DNA from: JAVBMC01 sp031552845
GTDB lineage: Bacteria; Verrucomicrobiota; Kiritimatiellia; RFP12; DVOR01
DNA length: 12,083 nt
NCBI GenBank assembly: GCA_031552845.1
Contig: JAVBMC010000039.1
Coordinates: forward strand, 1 to 12,083
Direction of reading: 5' to 3'
Positions 6,908 to 12,083 of the stretch are shown one piece after another. Every line of letters starts with the position of its first letter. Position 1 is the first letter of the stretch. The translations under genes and the position numbers were made by a program. The notes beneath the pieces are model-generated. The model was not told the origin of the DNA, searched no databases, and worked only from the letters and a program-made list of their open reading frames with translations.

Positions 6908-6935
6908 ATTATAACAGAAAACACGACTAATACAA
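6908..6935 (-). promoter_or_regulatory. Promoter of the LamG gene
   Basis: On the minus strand there is a perfect TATAAT (complement of 6908-6913) and, 16 bases upstream, TTGTAT (complement of 6930-6935) as a weak -35. The transcript would start near 6901 and give a ~50-base leader with an ideal Shine-Dalgarno (AGGAGG, complement of 6855-6860). Confidence 0.6.
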
Positions 6936-7028
6936 CCTTGAACCCGAATCCTGCGCCAAAAACCGCCAAAATCACACCAATCGCAGAAGGCGCTGAACAC
7001 AATGCAGCACAGCTATTATTATCACAGG

Positions 7029-7049
7029 GGCGGTTTCGGCAAAAATGCC
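7029..7049. repeat. Decayed copy of the REP-like hairpin
   Basis: GGCGGTTTCGGCAAAAATGCC matches the unit at 3527-3548 in its first 12 bases, but the right arm has changed, so the long stem is lost. It lies in the intergenic stretch 6936-7170, which otherwise shows nothing recognisable. Confidence 0.4.
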
Positions 7050-7170
7050 ACCGCTGTCTTTATGGCTGGCCTTGCAAGAGTCGGGCTGATGCGGATAATA
7101 GTTCATCGCGTTAGGCTCTCAACGGGGGTGGCTTGGGGTGGGTATGCTTGTGCCTTGGTTAAGCATCACA

Positions 7171-7204
7171 AAGCAAAACACCTCCGGGCATTGCCGCGGA
7201 GGTG
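7171..7204 (-). terminator. Terminator of the sigma/anti-sigma/LRR/glycosidase operon
   Basis: CACCTCCG (7179-7186) pairs with CGGAGGTG (7197-7204), with additional inner pairing GGCA/TGCC. On the minus strand it is followed by TTTTGCTTTG. It begins 22 bases past the stop codon at 7227. The U tract is interrupted but the stem is strong. Confidence 0.75.
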
Positions 7205-7226
7205 TGCATTGGAATGTTTAATGTGT

Positions 7227-9011
7227 TTACTTATCGAGCGCGTAGGCGGCCGTGCCGAAGGCAGGGAGCTTGAGTTTGAGTGCGCTTTTAGTAATCTTCT
7301 GATCGCCCGCGCCGAAGAGGCCTTTGAGTTTGATGCCATCGGCGAGCTCGGTCAGCTTGAGGGTTTCTTCTGCGGAAGTGTCGGCACTGTTGGCGCAGAT
7401 GAGATAACGACCCGTAGTATTGTTTCCGCAGAGGATGGCGTGAATGTTGCCGCCATCGGATTTGAGCGTACGTGCACCGGGTTCCATGAGTGCAGGTGAG
7501 AGCACTTTGAACTCGGCGATGAGTGCTTTGATTTCGGCGGCGGTGGCGGGGTGATTGCCTGCGCCTTCTGCACCTGTTTTATCGCCGGTCTCTTTCCAGC
7601 AGTACCAAATAACGCCGCGTGCGCCGTGAATGATGGAGAGATAGGAGAGGCTGCGGACGTGTGCGGGCTTTTCGTGATGGCGTTCGTTATCGCCAAAGGA
7701 TTGCGGCACGGCAATGATGGGCTTGCGGAAGTCGGTGGAGGCGCGGCCAAAGTCCATGGTGTTGGCCATGCGTGCGGCGGGCCCCTCACCACCGTAGTAG
7801 AATGGATAGACATCTAGGGCCAACACGTCACATGCAGCGGAGAGTTCGCGCATTTCATTATTGGCGCAGACGAGGTAGGTGGGGTGGTCTTCGTCTTCGG
7901 AGTGGTAGAGGTCATTCACCTTTTTTAACTTGGGCAACGCCGAGCTGCTGGGTTCGTCGGCGATATACCACATGCCAAGCGCAGGAGAGCCTTTGAGCTT
8001 GCGGACGACTTCGCGGTAAGGAGCGTCGTTAGTCATCCAGCCGTCGTCTTTGTGGACGATCTTCCCCCAGAGGTCGGGTTCATAGATGCCCCAGATGCCG
8101 GCCTGCGCGAGTGCGGCGGTTGTTTCGGGCGTAGCATCCCAATGCCACCATTGAATGCAGTTGACGCCGAGGTCGAGGACGTTGGGCAATTCCTTTGGCG
8201 AGACGTGATAAATGCCCAGCGGAAAGAAGGGCTTGCCGTCTTTGAGGATGACGGTGTCTTGGTCGACAAAGATTTGCCCGGGACGCACGGGAACAATCTT
8301 TAGTGTAGCCTCTGACTTTTCTACACGCCCTGCTCCGCAATCGGCTGTTGCGGTGATGCGGTAATCTCCGGCGGGCGCATCGGCTGACAGCTCGAGTACG
8401 ACCGGGAAGCATTCGGAAGGAGTCTTGATACTCTTAGTATCAAGTGTTTTGCCTTTCGCATCAGCAATCGTTATGGTGACGGGGATTCCCTCGACATTAC
8501 CATAGACCGGATTGAAGAGCACTTGCACGTGCGCATTTTTATCGCGGCGGGCGGTTGAAAGCATTCCACGATAGGCAGGCGGCAATACTTGGAAGAACGG
8601 CGGCGTTTCAAAGCTATCCACGGGGATGCTGGCCTCTTTGCCGGTTTCGCGGTTGCGCAGCGTGAATTTGGCATTGACGTTAGCGTGTAAATCAATCAGC
8701 CCGGGGATATCGATTTTGAACTGCTGTTTGGGCTTAGTGGCTTTGGCGTAGGCCTTGAAGGTCCGTTTGAGCGTGCCGTTATCCAGCGACAGCGTGGCTT
8801 CCATCGTGAGATTCGTTTCTGTCGCATTCTTGATGATGATGGTGGTGACGCCGCGCCCGAGCTGTAATTGCTTTTTGCCGCCATATTCATGGTCAAGCCG
8901 TACGAACTCCGCACCAATGGATGAGAGATCTGGTTTAGGCGGCGGATCGGCAAAGCCGAACCCTGCTGCGATGAGTGTAACTGCGATGATGAAACGTCCC
9001 CTGAGTGTCAT
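7227..9011 (-). CDS. Exported glycoside-hydrolase-like TIM-barrel protein
   Basis: The 594-residue protein begins with a signal peptide (MTLRGRFIIAVTLIAAGFGF, cleavage about 21). Residues about 30-245 are beta-sandwich (ancillary Ig-like strands, including TIIIKNATETNLTMEATLSL). From KDGKPFFPLGIYH (257-269) a TIM barrel runs to about 510, with NCIQWWHWDATPE, GIYEPDLWG and LGMWYIADEPS (346-355). The ADEP segment, with E353, sits where clan GH-A-type enzymes carry the acid/base. The second catalytic residue is unclear: E443 and E474 (IWYCWKE) are candidates. A short beta domain ends the protein (LPAFGTAAYALDK). The exact family was not identified; the FxPLGxYH entry is typical of GH2/GH42-related barrels. 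The ATG at 9011 is preferred over earlier ATGs in frame because it starts the signal peptide and has AAAGGA just upstream. It follows the LRR gene by 34 bases, so it is probably cotranscribed. Confidence 0.82.
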   Translation of the reverse strand: MTLRGRFIIAVTLIAAGFGFADPPPKPDLSSIGAEFVRLDHEYGGKKQLQLGRGVTTIIIKNATETNLTMEATLSLDNGTLKRTFKAYAKATKPKQQFKIDIPGLIDLHANVNAKFTLRNRETGKEASIPVDSFETPPFFQVLPPAYRGMLSTARRDKNAHVQVLFNPVYGNVEGIPVTITIADAKGKTLDTKSIKTPSECFPVVLELSADAPAGDYRITATADCGAGRVEKSEATLKIVPVRPGQIFVDQDTVILKDGKPFFPLGIYHVSPKELPNVLDLGVNCIQWWHWDATPETTAALAQAGIWGIYEPDLWGKIVHKDDGWMTNDAPYREVVRKLKGSPALGMWYIADEPSSSALPKLKKVNDLYHSEDEDHPTYLVCANNEMRELSAACDVLALDVYPFYYGGEGPAARMANTMDFGRASTDFRKPIIAVPQSFGDNERHHEKPAHVRSLSYLSIIHGARGVIWYCWKETGDKTGAEGAGNHPATAAEIKALIAEFKVLSPALMEPGARTLKSDGGNIHAILCGNNTTGRYLICANSADTSAEETLKLTELADGIKLKGLFGAGDQKITKSALKLKLPAFGTAAYALDK

Positions 9012-9045
9012 TGTGTCCTTTCTGTTTGTTGTTGCTCTGTGTTTA

Positions 9046-10797
9046 TTAATGTATAATGCAGATGGTCGGCTTGCGGTCATAAGGCGATTCCTGCGCAATC
9101 AGCCAAATACGTTTCCTGTAACTGCCAACAACACCTTCAACTGTGCCAAACGCTTTCGGAGGAGCAATCGCCTTCTCTTCCTCGGTCAGCGGGATGGCAA
9201 CGTCTAACCAGCCCTCTTGACGGCGCGACACGTAAAAACAAGCTGTGTAATTATTTGTTCGATTAGGGTCAATATTCCCGCCGGTAATAGCTGAGAAAGT
9301 CAACGTCGTTTTCGGTGCCGGCCCCCAGAAGGTGACCTTTACATTAGGCGAGACGTTGAAGAAGCTTGTCTCCTTGATAACCTCTATGGCGTTGGTTGCA
9401 CCCAGTATAATGTTTGTCAAACTCACGCAGCCGCTAAACTCGCCACCTTGCGTGAATGACGTTAGTCCGGGATTCGTCATTTCAAGAGCTTCAATGCCTG
9501 TGCAATTGTTGAAAATGTTTGCAGGCAGGCTGGTTGCCTTTGGGAGCACGACGCTGCCGGTCAGTTTTCTGCAGTTGCCAAAATGCCTTTCGCCGGTCCA
9601 GGTTGTGATTGACGGCGGCAATACCTGCTGCACATTCACGGCCAAATTTGAGCAGTCGCTAAATGCCACCGCACCCATGTTCGTGAGATTAGGTGCATCA
9701 ATGAGAGCATTCGTCAGCGATGTCAAGCGTTGAAATGCGGAGTCGGAAATCTCACCCAGAACCGGATTGATTAACTCAATTGCTTCAATGCGACTGCAGT
9801 CAATAAATGCATATTTTGGAATCCTGACAACATTCGGCAAGCGGATGGTACCGGTTAGTTTTCTGCAATTGTCAAAATGTCTTTCCCCGGCGAGCGTAAC
9901 CAGTGATGGCGGCAGGACTTGCTCGACATTCACCGCCAGGTTCGAACAGTGCATAAATGCCATTGCTCCGATATTCGTGAGACGCGGCGCCTCAATCCAT
10001 GCATTTGTCAGAGACGTTAACCGCTGAAAAGCGGAGTCGGCAATATCGCGCAGGACCGGATTGATAATTTCGATTGCCTCAATGCTGCTGCAGTCGATGA
10101 ATGCATATTTTGGAATCCTGACGGCATTCGGCAAGCGGATGGTGCCGGTTAGTTTTCTGCAGCTGTCAAAATGTCTTTCTTCAACCCAGGTGACTACGGA
10201 TGGCGGCAGGACGTGCTCGACATCCACCGCCAGGTTTGAGCAATGCATAAATGCCATTGCGCCGATGCTTGTGAGATTCGGCGCATCAATCCACGCATTC
10301 GTCAACAGCCCCGCCCGAAGGAAAACCGAACTGTCAATCTGTTTCAACGATTCGGAATGCACCGTAAAGCTCCTGATGCCGGAGTCTCGGAATGAGCGCT
10401 GTTTCAAAACTTCCACATCCGGCGCCATCACGAAATCAACAATGTTCGAGGCTTGTTCAAAAGCCGACTGGGCACTCAGTGAAGTAATGCGGTAGTCTAC
10501 TCCAGCTGAAGCATCCCGGCAGATGACATTGCCGAGATCCAGATTGCCCTGCCCCGACACATAAGCATTTGTAATTCCATATCCTTCGCCTAAGGTCAGC
10601 GTGCCCAAGGTCTTGTTGGCGGCACTGACGCGTAAGACCCATTGCCCATCGGTAATACGGGCATAGTTGACGCCATCTACGCCACTGGCGTAGTAATTCC
10701 AAATGACCGGTTCGGAGTTGGCGAGGGCATGGGCGAATGGCATCGCCGTCAAGGCGGCTGCAGTAACGGCGGCCGCGAGTTGTTGTGATATGTTCAT
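9046..10797 (-). CDS. BspA-like leucine-rich-repeat (LRR_5) exported protein, from internal start
   Basis: From the ATG at 10797 this 583-residue protein begins with its own signal peptide (MNISQQLAAAVTAAALTAMP, cleavage about 26 after AHALA) and has a good Shine-Dalgarno. Residues 27-163 are a beta-rich lead-in (VIWNYYASGVDG, then ARITDGQWVLRV). Three tandem copies of a ~98-residue block follow, each with IGAMAFMHCSNL, RHFDSCRKLTG and IPKYAFIDCSSIEAIE strings. These are the N/C-containing leucine-rich repeats of the BspA/LRR_5 family, which serve surface adhesion or protein binding in other bacteria. A short C-terminal domain (FWGPAPKTTLTFSAITGG onward) has no recognised function. No lipobox, barrel or sorting tail was seen, so location beyond export is unclear. 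Confidence 0.7.
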   Translation of the reverse strand: MNISQQLAAAVTAAALTAMPFAHALANSEPVIWNYYASGVDGVNYARITDGQWVLRVSAANKTLGTLTLGEGYGITNAYVSGQGNLDLGNVICRDASAGVDYRITSLSAQSAFEQASNIVDFVMAPDVEVLKQRSFRDSGIRSFTVHSESLKQIDSSVFLRAGLLTNAWIDAPNLTSIGAMAFMHCSNLAVDVEHVLPPSVVTWVEERHFDSCRKLTGTIRLPNAVRIPKYAFIDCSSIEAIEIINPVLRDIADSAFQRLTSLTNAWIEAPRLTNIGAMAFMHCSNLAVNVEQVLPPSLVTLAGERHFDNCRKLTGTIRLPNVVRIPKYAFIDCSRIEAIELINPVLGEISDSAFQRLTSLTNALIDAPNLTNMGAVAFSDCSNLAVNVQQVLPPSITTWTGERHFGNCRKLTGSVVLPKATSLPANIFNNCTGIEALEMTNPGLTSFTQGGEFSGCVSLTNIILGATNAIEVIKETSFFNVSPNVKVTFWGPAPKTTLTFSAITGGNIDPNRTNNYTACFYVSRRQEGWLDVAIPLTEEEKAIAPPKAFGTVEGVVGSYRKRIWLIAQESPYDRKPTICIIH

Positions 10798-11253
10798 TTC
10801 ATTATCTCCTGTTTGCGTGTGGTCGGTCGATCGATCTGCTGTTTGAACAATTGAAGTTTCATCGGTTGATGGCTCCATCTCGTCAGCCGAAGAATCGATG
10901 GTATTGGCGGGCACAGAGTAAGCCGGAATGATCGAGAGATCAACGGGAGGTTCAGGCGGAACCTCATCGGAATCAATGAGCGTGGTAATAGCGGCATAGC
11001 CGAGACTGCACAGAATAGCAATGCCCGCAGCCAAACGTAACATCGTACGTGACAACCTTCGAGGGCTCTGTTTGAGAGCCTCCGGTTTCAAGCGCCTCTG
11101 CAACGACTTCTCCAGCCAGATCTGGCCGACATACTCCCGCCGCAGCTCCGGAAACTCCCGCATCAGGCAGTTCAGCTCCGTCCGCTCCTCAACAGAGAGC
11201 TCGCCGCTTAAACCGCGCTCCAACAGACAGGCAAACTGTTCACGCTCAACCAT
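9046..11253 (-). CDS. FecR-style anti-sigma factor in one frame with an LRR_5 (BspA-like) protein
   Basis: The open frame from ATG 11253 gives 735 residues. Residues 1-152 look like a complete anti-sigma factor: a cytoplasmic N-terminus (LLERGLSGELSVEERTELNC, then PELRREYV), a single membrane segment (about 72-93, MLRLAAGIAILCSLGYAAIT), and a Pro/Ser/Thr/Asp/Glu-rich outer linker. Without a stop codon it continues at M153 into a second hydrophobic segment with a signal-peptidase-like AHALA end and then the LRR protein. The ATG overlaps the sigma gene's end by 8 bases (ATGGTTGA), so translation is probably coupled. Role by family: it would hold the sigma factor at the membrane until a signal arrives. 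Either a true fusion in which the LRR domain is the sensor, or two products from nested starts, fits the sequence. An ATG at 11385 in the same frame only adds residues antisense-like to sigma coding and is not favoured. Confidence 0.75.
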   Translation of the reverse strand: MVEREQFACLLERGLSGELSVEERTELNCLMREFPELRREYVGQIWLEKSLQRRLKPEALKQSPRRLSRTMLRLAAGIAILCSLGYAAITTLIDSDEVPPEPPVDLSIIPAYSVPANTIDSSADEMEPSTDETSIVQTADRSTDHTQTGDNEMNISQQLAAAVTAAALTAMPFAHALANSEPVIWNYYASGVDGVNYARITDGQWVLRVSAANKTLGTLTLGEGYGITNAYVSGQGNLDLGNVICRDASAGVDYRITSLSAQSAFEQASNIVDFVMAPDVEVLKQRSFRDSGIRSFTVHSESLKQIDSSVFLRAGLLTNAWIDAPNLTSIGAMAFMHCSNLAVDVEHVLPPSVVTWVEERHFDSCRKLTGTIRLPNAVRIPKYAFIDCSSIEAIEIINPVLRDIADSAFQRLTSLTNAWIEAPRLTNIGAMAFMHCSNLAVNVEQVLPPSLVTLAGERHFDNCRKLTGTIRLPNVVRIPKYAFIDCSRIEAIELINPVLGEISDSAFQRLTSLTNALIDAPNLTNMGAVAFSDCSNLAVNVQQVLPPSITTWTGERHFGNCRKLTGSVVLPKATSLPANIFNNCTGIEALEMTNPGLTSFTQGGEFSGCVSLTNIILGATNAIEVIKETSFFNVSPNVKVTFWGPAPKTTLTFSAITGGNIDPNRTNNYTACFYVSRRQEGWLDVAIPLTEEEKAIAPPKAFGTVEGVVGSYRKRIWLIAQESPYDRKPTICIIH
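9421..10305 (-). repeat. Three tandem 294-bp (98-residue) repeats inside the LRR gene
   Basis: Units are 10012-10305, 9718-10011 and 9421-9717 (the last has one extra codon). Matching words such as the GTGAGATTCGGCGCATCAAT region recur exactly 294 bases apart. The first two encoded units differ at about 16 of 98 positions; the third diverges strongly in its second half. This indicates duplication of a whole four-repeat LRR block. Confidence 0.9.
10806..10810 (-). promoter_or_regulatory. Internal ribosome-binding site for the LRR protein
   Basis: AGGAG (complement of 10806-10810) stands eight bases upstream of the ATG at 10797, inside the anti-sigma/LRR frame. In another frame a TGA (10794-10796) overlaps this ATG as ATGA, the usual layout of coupled genes. 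This site supports separate initiation of the LRR protein. Confidence 0.6.
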
Positions 11254-11776
11254 GGGACCCCAATTCACAAACGCGATCCATAATACACTTACGCAGCCGC
11301 TCGCGAATCCGATAGAACCGCACGCTCTCGGAGTTGGCCGCTGTCGAAAAATGATGCTCGATCCATGACATGCTGTGTTCCTCAATATACCGCAGGCGGA
11401 CGCGCTCCTGATCTTCGGCAGACAGCCGCTTCAAGCAGAACTCCAATGCATCGCGCCGGGCATCCTCCTGCGGCATTGCCTCACAGTCGCCCTCGAGCAT
11501 TTCGAGGACATCTTCATCAAACACCAGCCGTTCGCGCTTGGCATACAGCCGGTACTTTCGGATCTGCAGCTTCGCCATCGTATAGGCCCATGGCAAAAAC
11601 GGACGCGACTCATCATAGCTGGCCGCATTCTTCCAGATATAAAGATTAGTCGCCTGCAGTACGTCCTTGGAATCCGCCTCATTCAAAATCCGCGCAGCGA
11701 TATAATTATCCAAGGCGCTTTGCGCCTGCGTAAATCGGATCACAAACGAATTACTGACTGAATCGGCTGACGGCAT
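11246..11776 (-). CDS. ECF-like sigma-70 family sigma factor (Rhodopirellula/Verrucomicrobium type)
   Basis: From the ATG at 11776 the protein has 176 residues, a normal ECF sigma length. It has region 2 (about 10-85: RFTQAQSALDNYIAARIL, then DVLQATNLYIWKNA and FLPWAYTMAKLQIRKYR) and region 4 (about 115-170: CLKRLSAEDQERVRLRYIEE, then SMSWIEHHFSTAANSESVRF and YRIRERLRKCI as the helix-turn-helix). The DVLQxxNLxIW and FxPWAYxxAxxxxRKYR strings fit the Rhodopirellula/Verrucomicrobium sigma family. It directs RNA polymerase to a dedicated set of promoters when freed from its anti-sigma factor. This start is preferred over the ATG at 11821 because AAGGGG lies just upstream, and the upper ATG would sit about 12 bases after the predicted transcription start with no ribosome-binding site. 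Its stop overlaps the anti-sigma start. Confidence 0.92.
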   Translation of the reverse strand: MPSADSVSNSFVIRFTQAQSALDNYIAARILNEADSKDVLQATNLYIWKNAASYDESRPFLPWAYTMAKLQIRKYRLYAKRERLVFDEDVLEMLEGDCEAMPQEDARRDALEFCLKRLSAEDQERVRLRYIEEHSMSWIEHHFSTAANSESVRFYRIRERLRKCIMDRVCELGSHG

Positions 11777-11840
11777 ACTACCCCTTACATCAAGTGTATG
11801 AACACAAAAGAACCCGCGCATTACAGATGCGTCCGGAATC

Positions 11841-11869
11841 AGTATAAAGTATTTTCAGACCCGTGTCAA
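11841..11869 (-). promoter_or_regulatory. Near-consensus sigma-70 promoter of the sigma-factor operon
   Basis: Minus strand: TTGACA (complement of 11864-11869), a 17-base spacer and TATACT (complement of 11841-11846, 5 of 6 matches). The leader to the ATG at 11776 is about 58 bases and contains a small hairpin (CGCAT 11817-11821 with ATGCG 11827-11831). The strong housekeeping form suggests constitutive supply of the sigma/anti-sigma pair; autoregulation by the ECF factor is not evident. Confidence 0.75.
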
Positions 11870-11905
11870 GGGGGATGCGGAGGAGAAGCTGACGCGATGG
11901 GAATC

Positions 11906-12071
11906 TCACGCGGAGACGCGGAGAGAAACTGACACGGTTGTTGGGTAGGGCGTGTTTCGCCGAAACCGCCGAGCGGGGTAATGGCGTGTGTCCTTTCGAC
12001 GAAGTCGGTGAAAATCGGTGAAGTCGCGGTAATGCCAACCCTCCTCTCCGCGCCTCCGCGTCTCCGCGTGA
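11906..12071. repeat. MITE-like unit with inverted CACGCGGAG ends
   Basis: TCACGCGGAGACGCGGAG (11906-11923) is answered by the inverted CTCCGCGCCTCCGCGTCTCCGCGTGA at 12046-12071. Between them are the inverted REP-like hairpin and a TCGGTGAAAATCGGTGAAGTCGCG string (about 12004-12028) related, on the other strand, to 3615-3639. No gene is visible in 11870-12083. Confidence 0.6.
11949..11970. repeat. REP-like hairpin, inverted copy
   Basis: Reverse complement of the unit at 3527-3548, identical over its 22 bases, and also sharing the adjacent GGTAGGG/CCCTACC flank. The stem is again nine pairs with one bulge. Confidence 0.65.
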
Positions 12072-12083
12072 GCTTTTATCCCC

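Noticed and set aside
9421..10305. CRISPR-like or satellite repeat
   Set aside because: The period is 294 bases, in frame, and encodes leucine-rich repeats; there are no short repeats with unique spacers.
10794..11021. A 75-codon minus-strand frame ending in TGA that overlaps the LRR start
   Set aside because: Its translation lacks the acidic linker character of the anti-sigma frame and has no family features. The overlap is kept only as a hint about the ancestral gene boundary.

Overview
The window looks like a piece of chromosome from a Kiritimatiellota/Verrucomicrobiota-type (PVC superphylum) bacterium. The main clues are an ECF-like sigma factor of the Rhodopirellula/Verrucomicrobium type followed by an overlapping FecR-style anti-sigma gene, a very large exported DUF2341 + LamG + beta-helix protein, an exported glycosidase-like TIM-barrel protein, and an HU-like protein with a C-terminal Ig-like (DUF4469-type) domain. 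The taxonomic call is inference from gene families, not from a marker gene.

Layout, left to right. Bases 1-241 hold the first eight codons of a minus-strand gene running off the left edge, with its promoter and a possible operator, then a terminator for the next gene. 242-949 (minus) is the HU/DUF4469 protein, with its own promoter. 950-1685 is non-coding: a ~225-bp repeat copy, low-complexity purine-rich DNA, inverted GC-rich motifs, and then a promoter with a palindromic operator candidate for the Fic gene at 1686-2984 (plus). 2985-3717 contains what look like remnants of two minus-strand genes (a signal-peptide start and a glycosidase-like C-terminus), the second ~225-bp repeat copy, REP-like hairpins and a strong terminator. 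3718-6849 (minus) is the 1043-residue LamG surface protein with its own promoter and terminator.

7227-11776 (minus) is a compact operon driven by a near-consensus sigma-70 promoter (11841-11869): sigma factor, then an anti-sigma gene overlapping it by 8 bp, then a BspA-like leucine-rich-repeat (LRR_5) protein, then a glycosidase-like protein, ending at a hairpin terminator (7171-7204). The striking point is that the anti-sigma and LRR genes are one uninterrupted reading frame, although the LRR part has its own Shine-Dalgarno, ATG and signal peptide. The last ~200 bases are another dispersed-repeat cluster.

The likely theme of the operon is envelope signalling coupled to exported sugar-binding or sugar-cleaving proteins: the sigma/anti-sigma pair would control genes including its own downstream surface and glycosidase genes. 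The Fic gene is a separate unit that looks inserted: it is bracketed by near-identical repeats and borders truncated genes.
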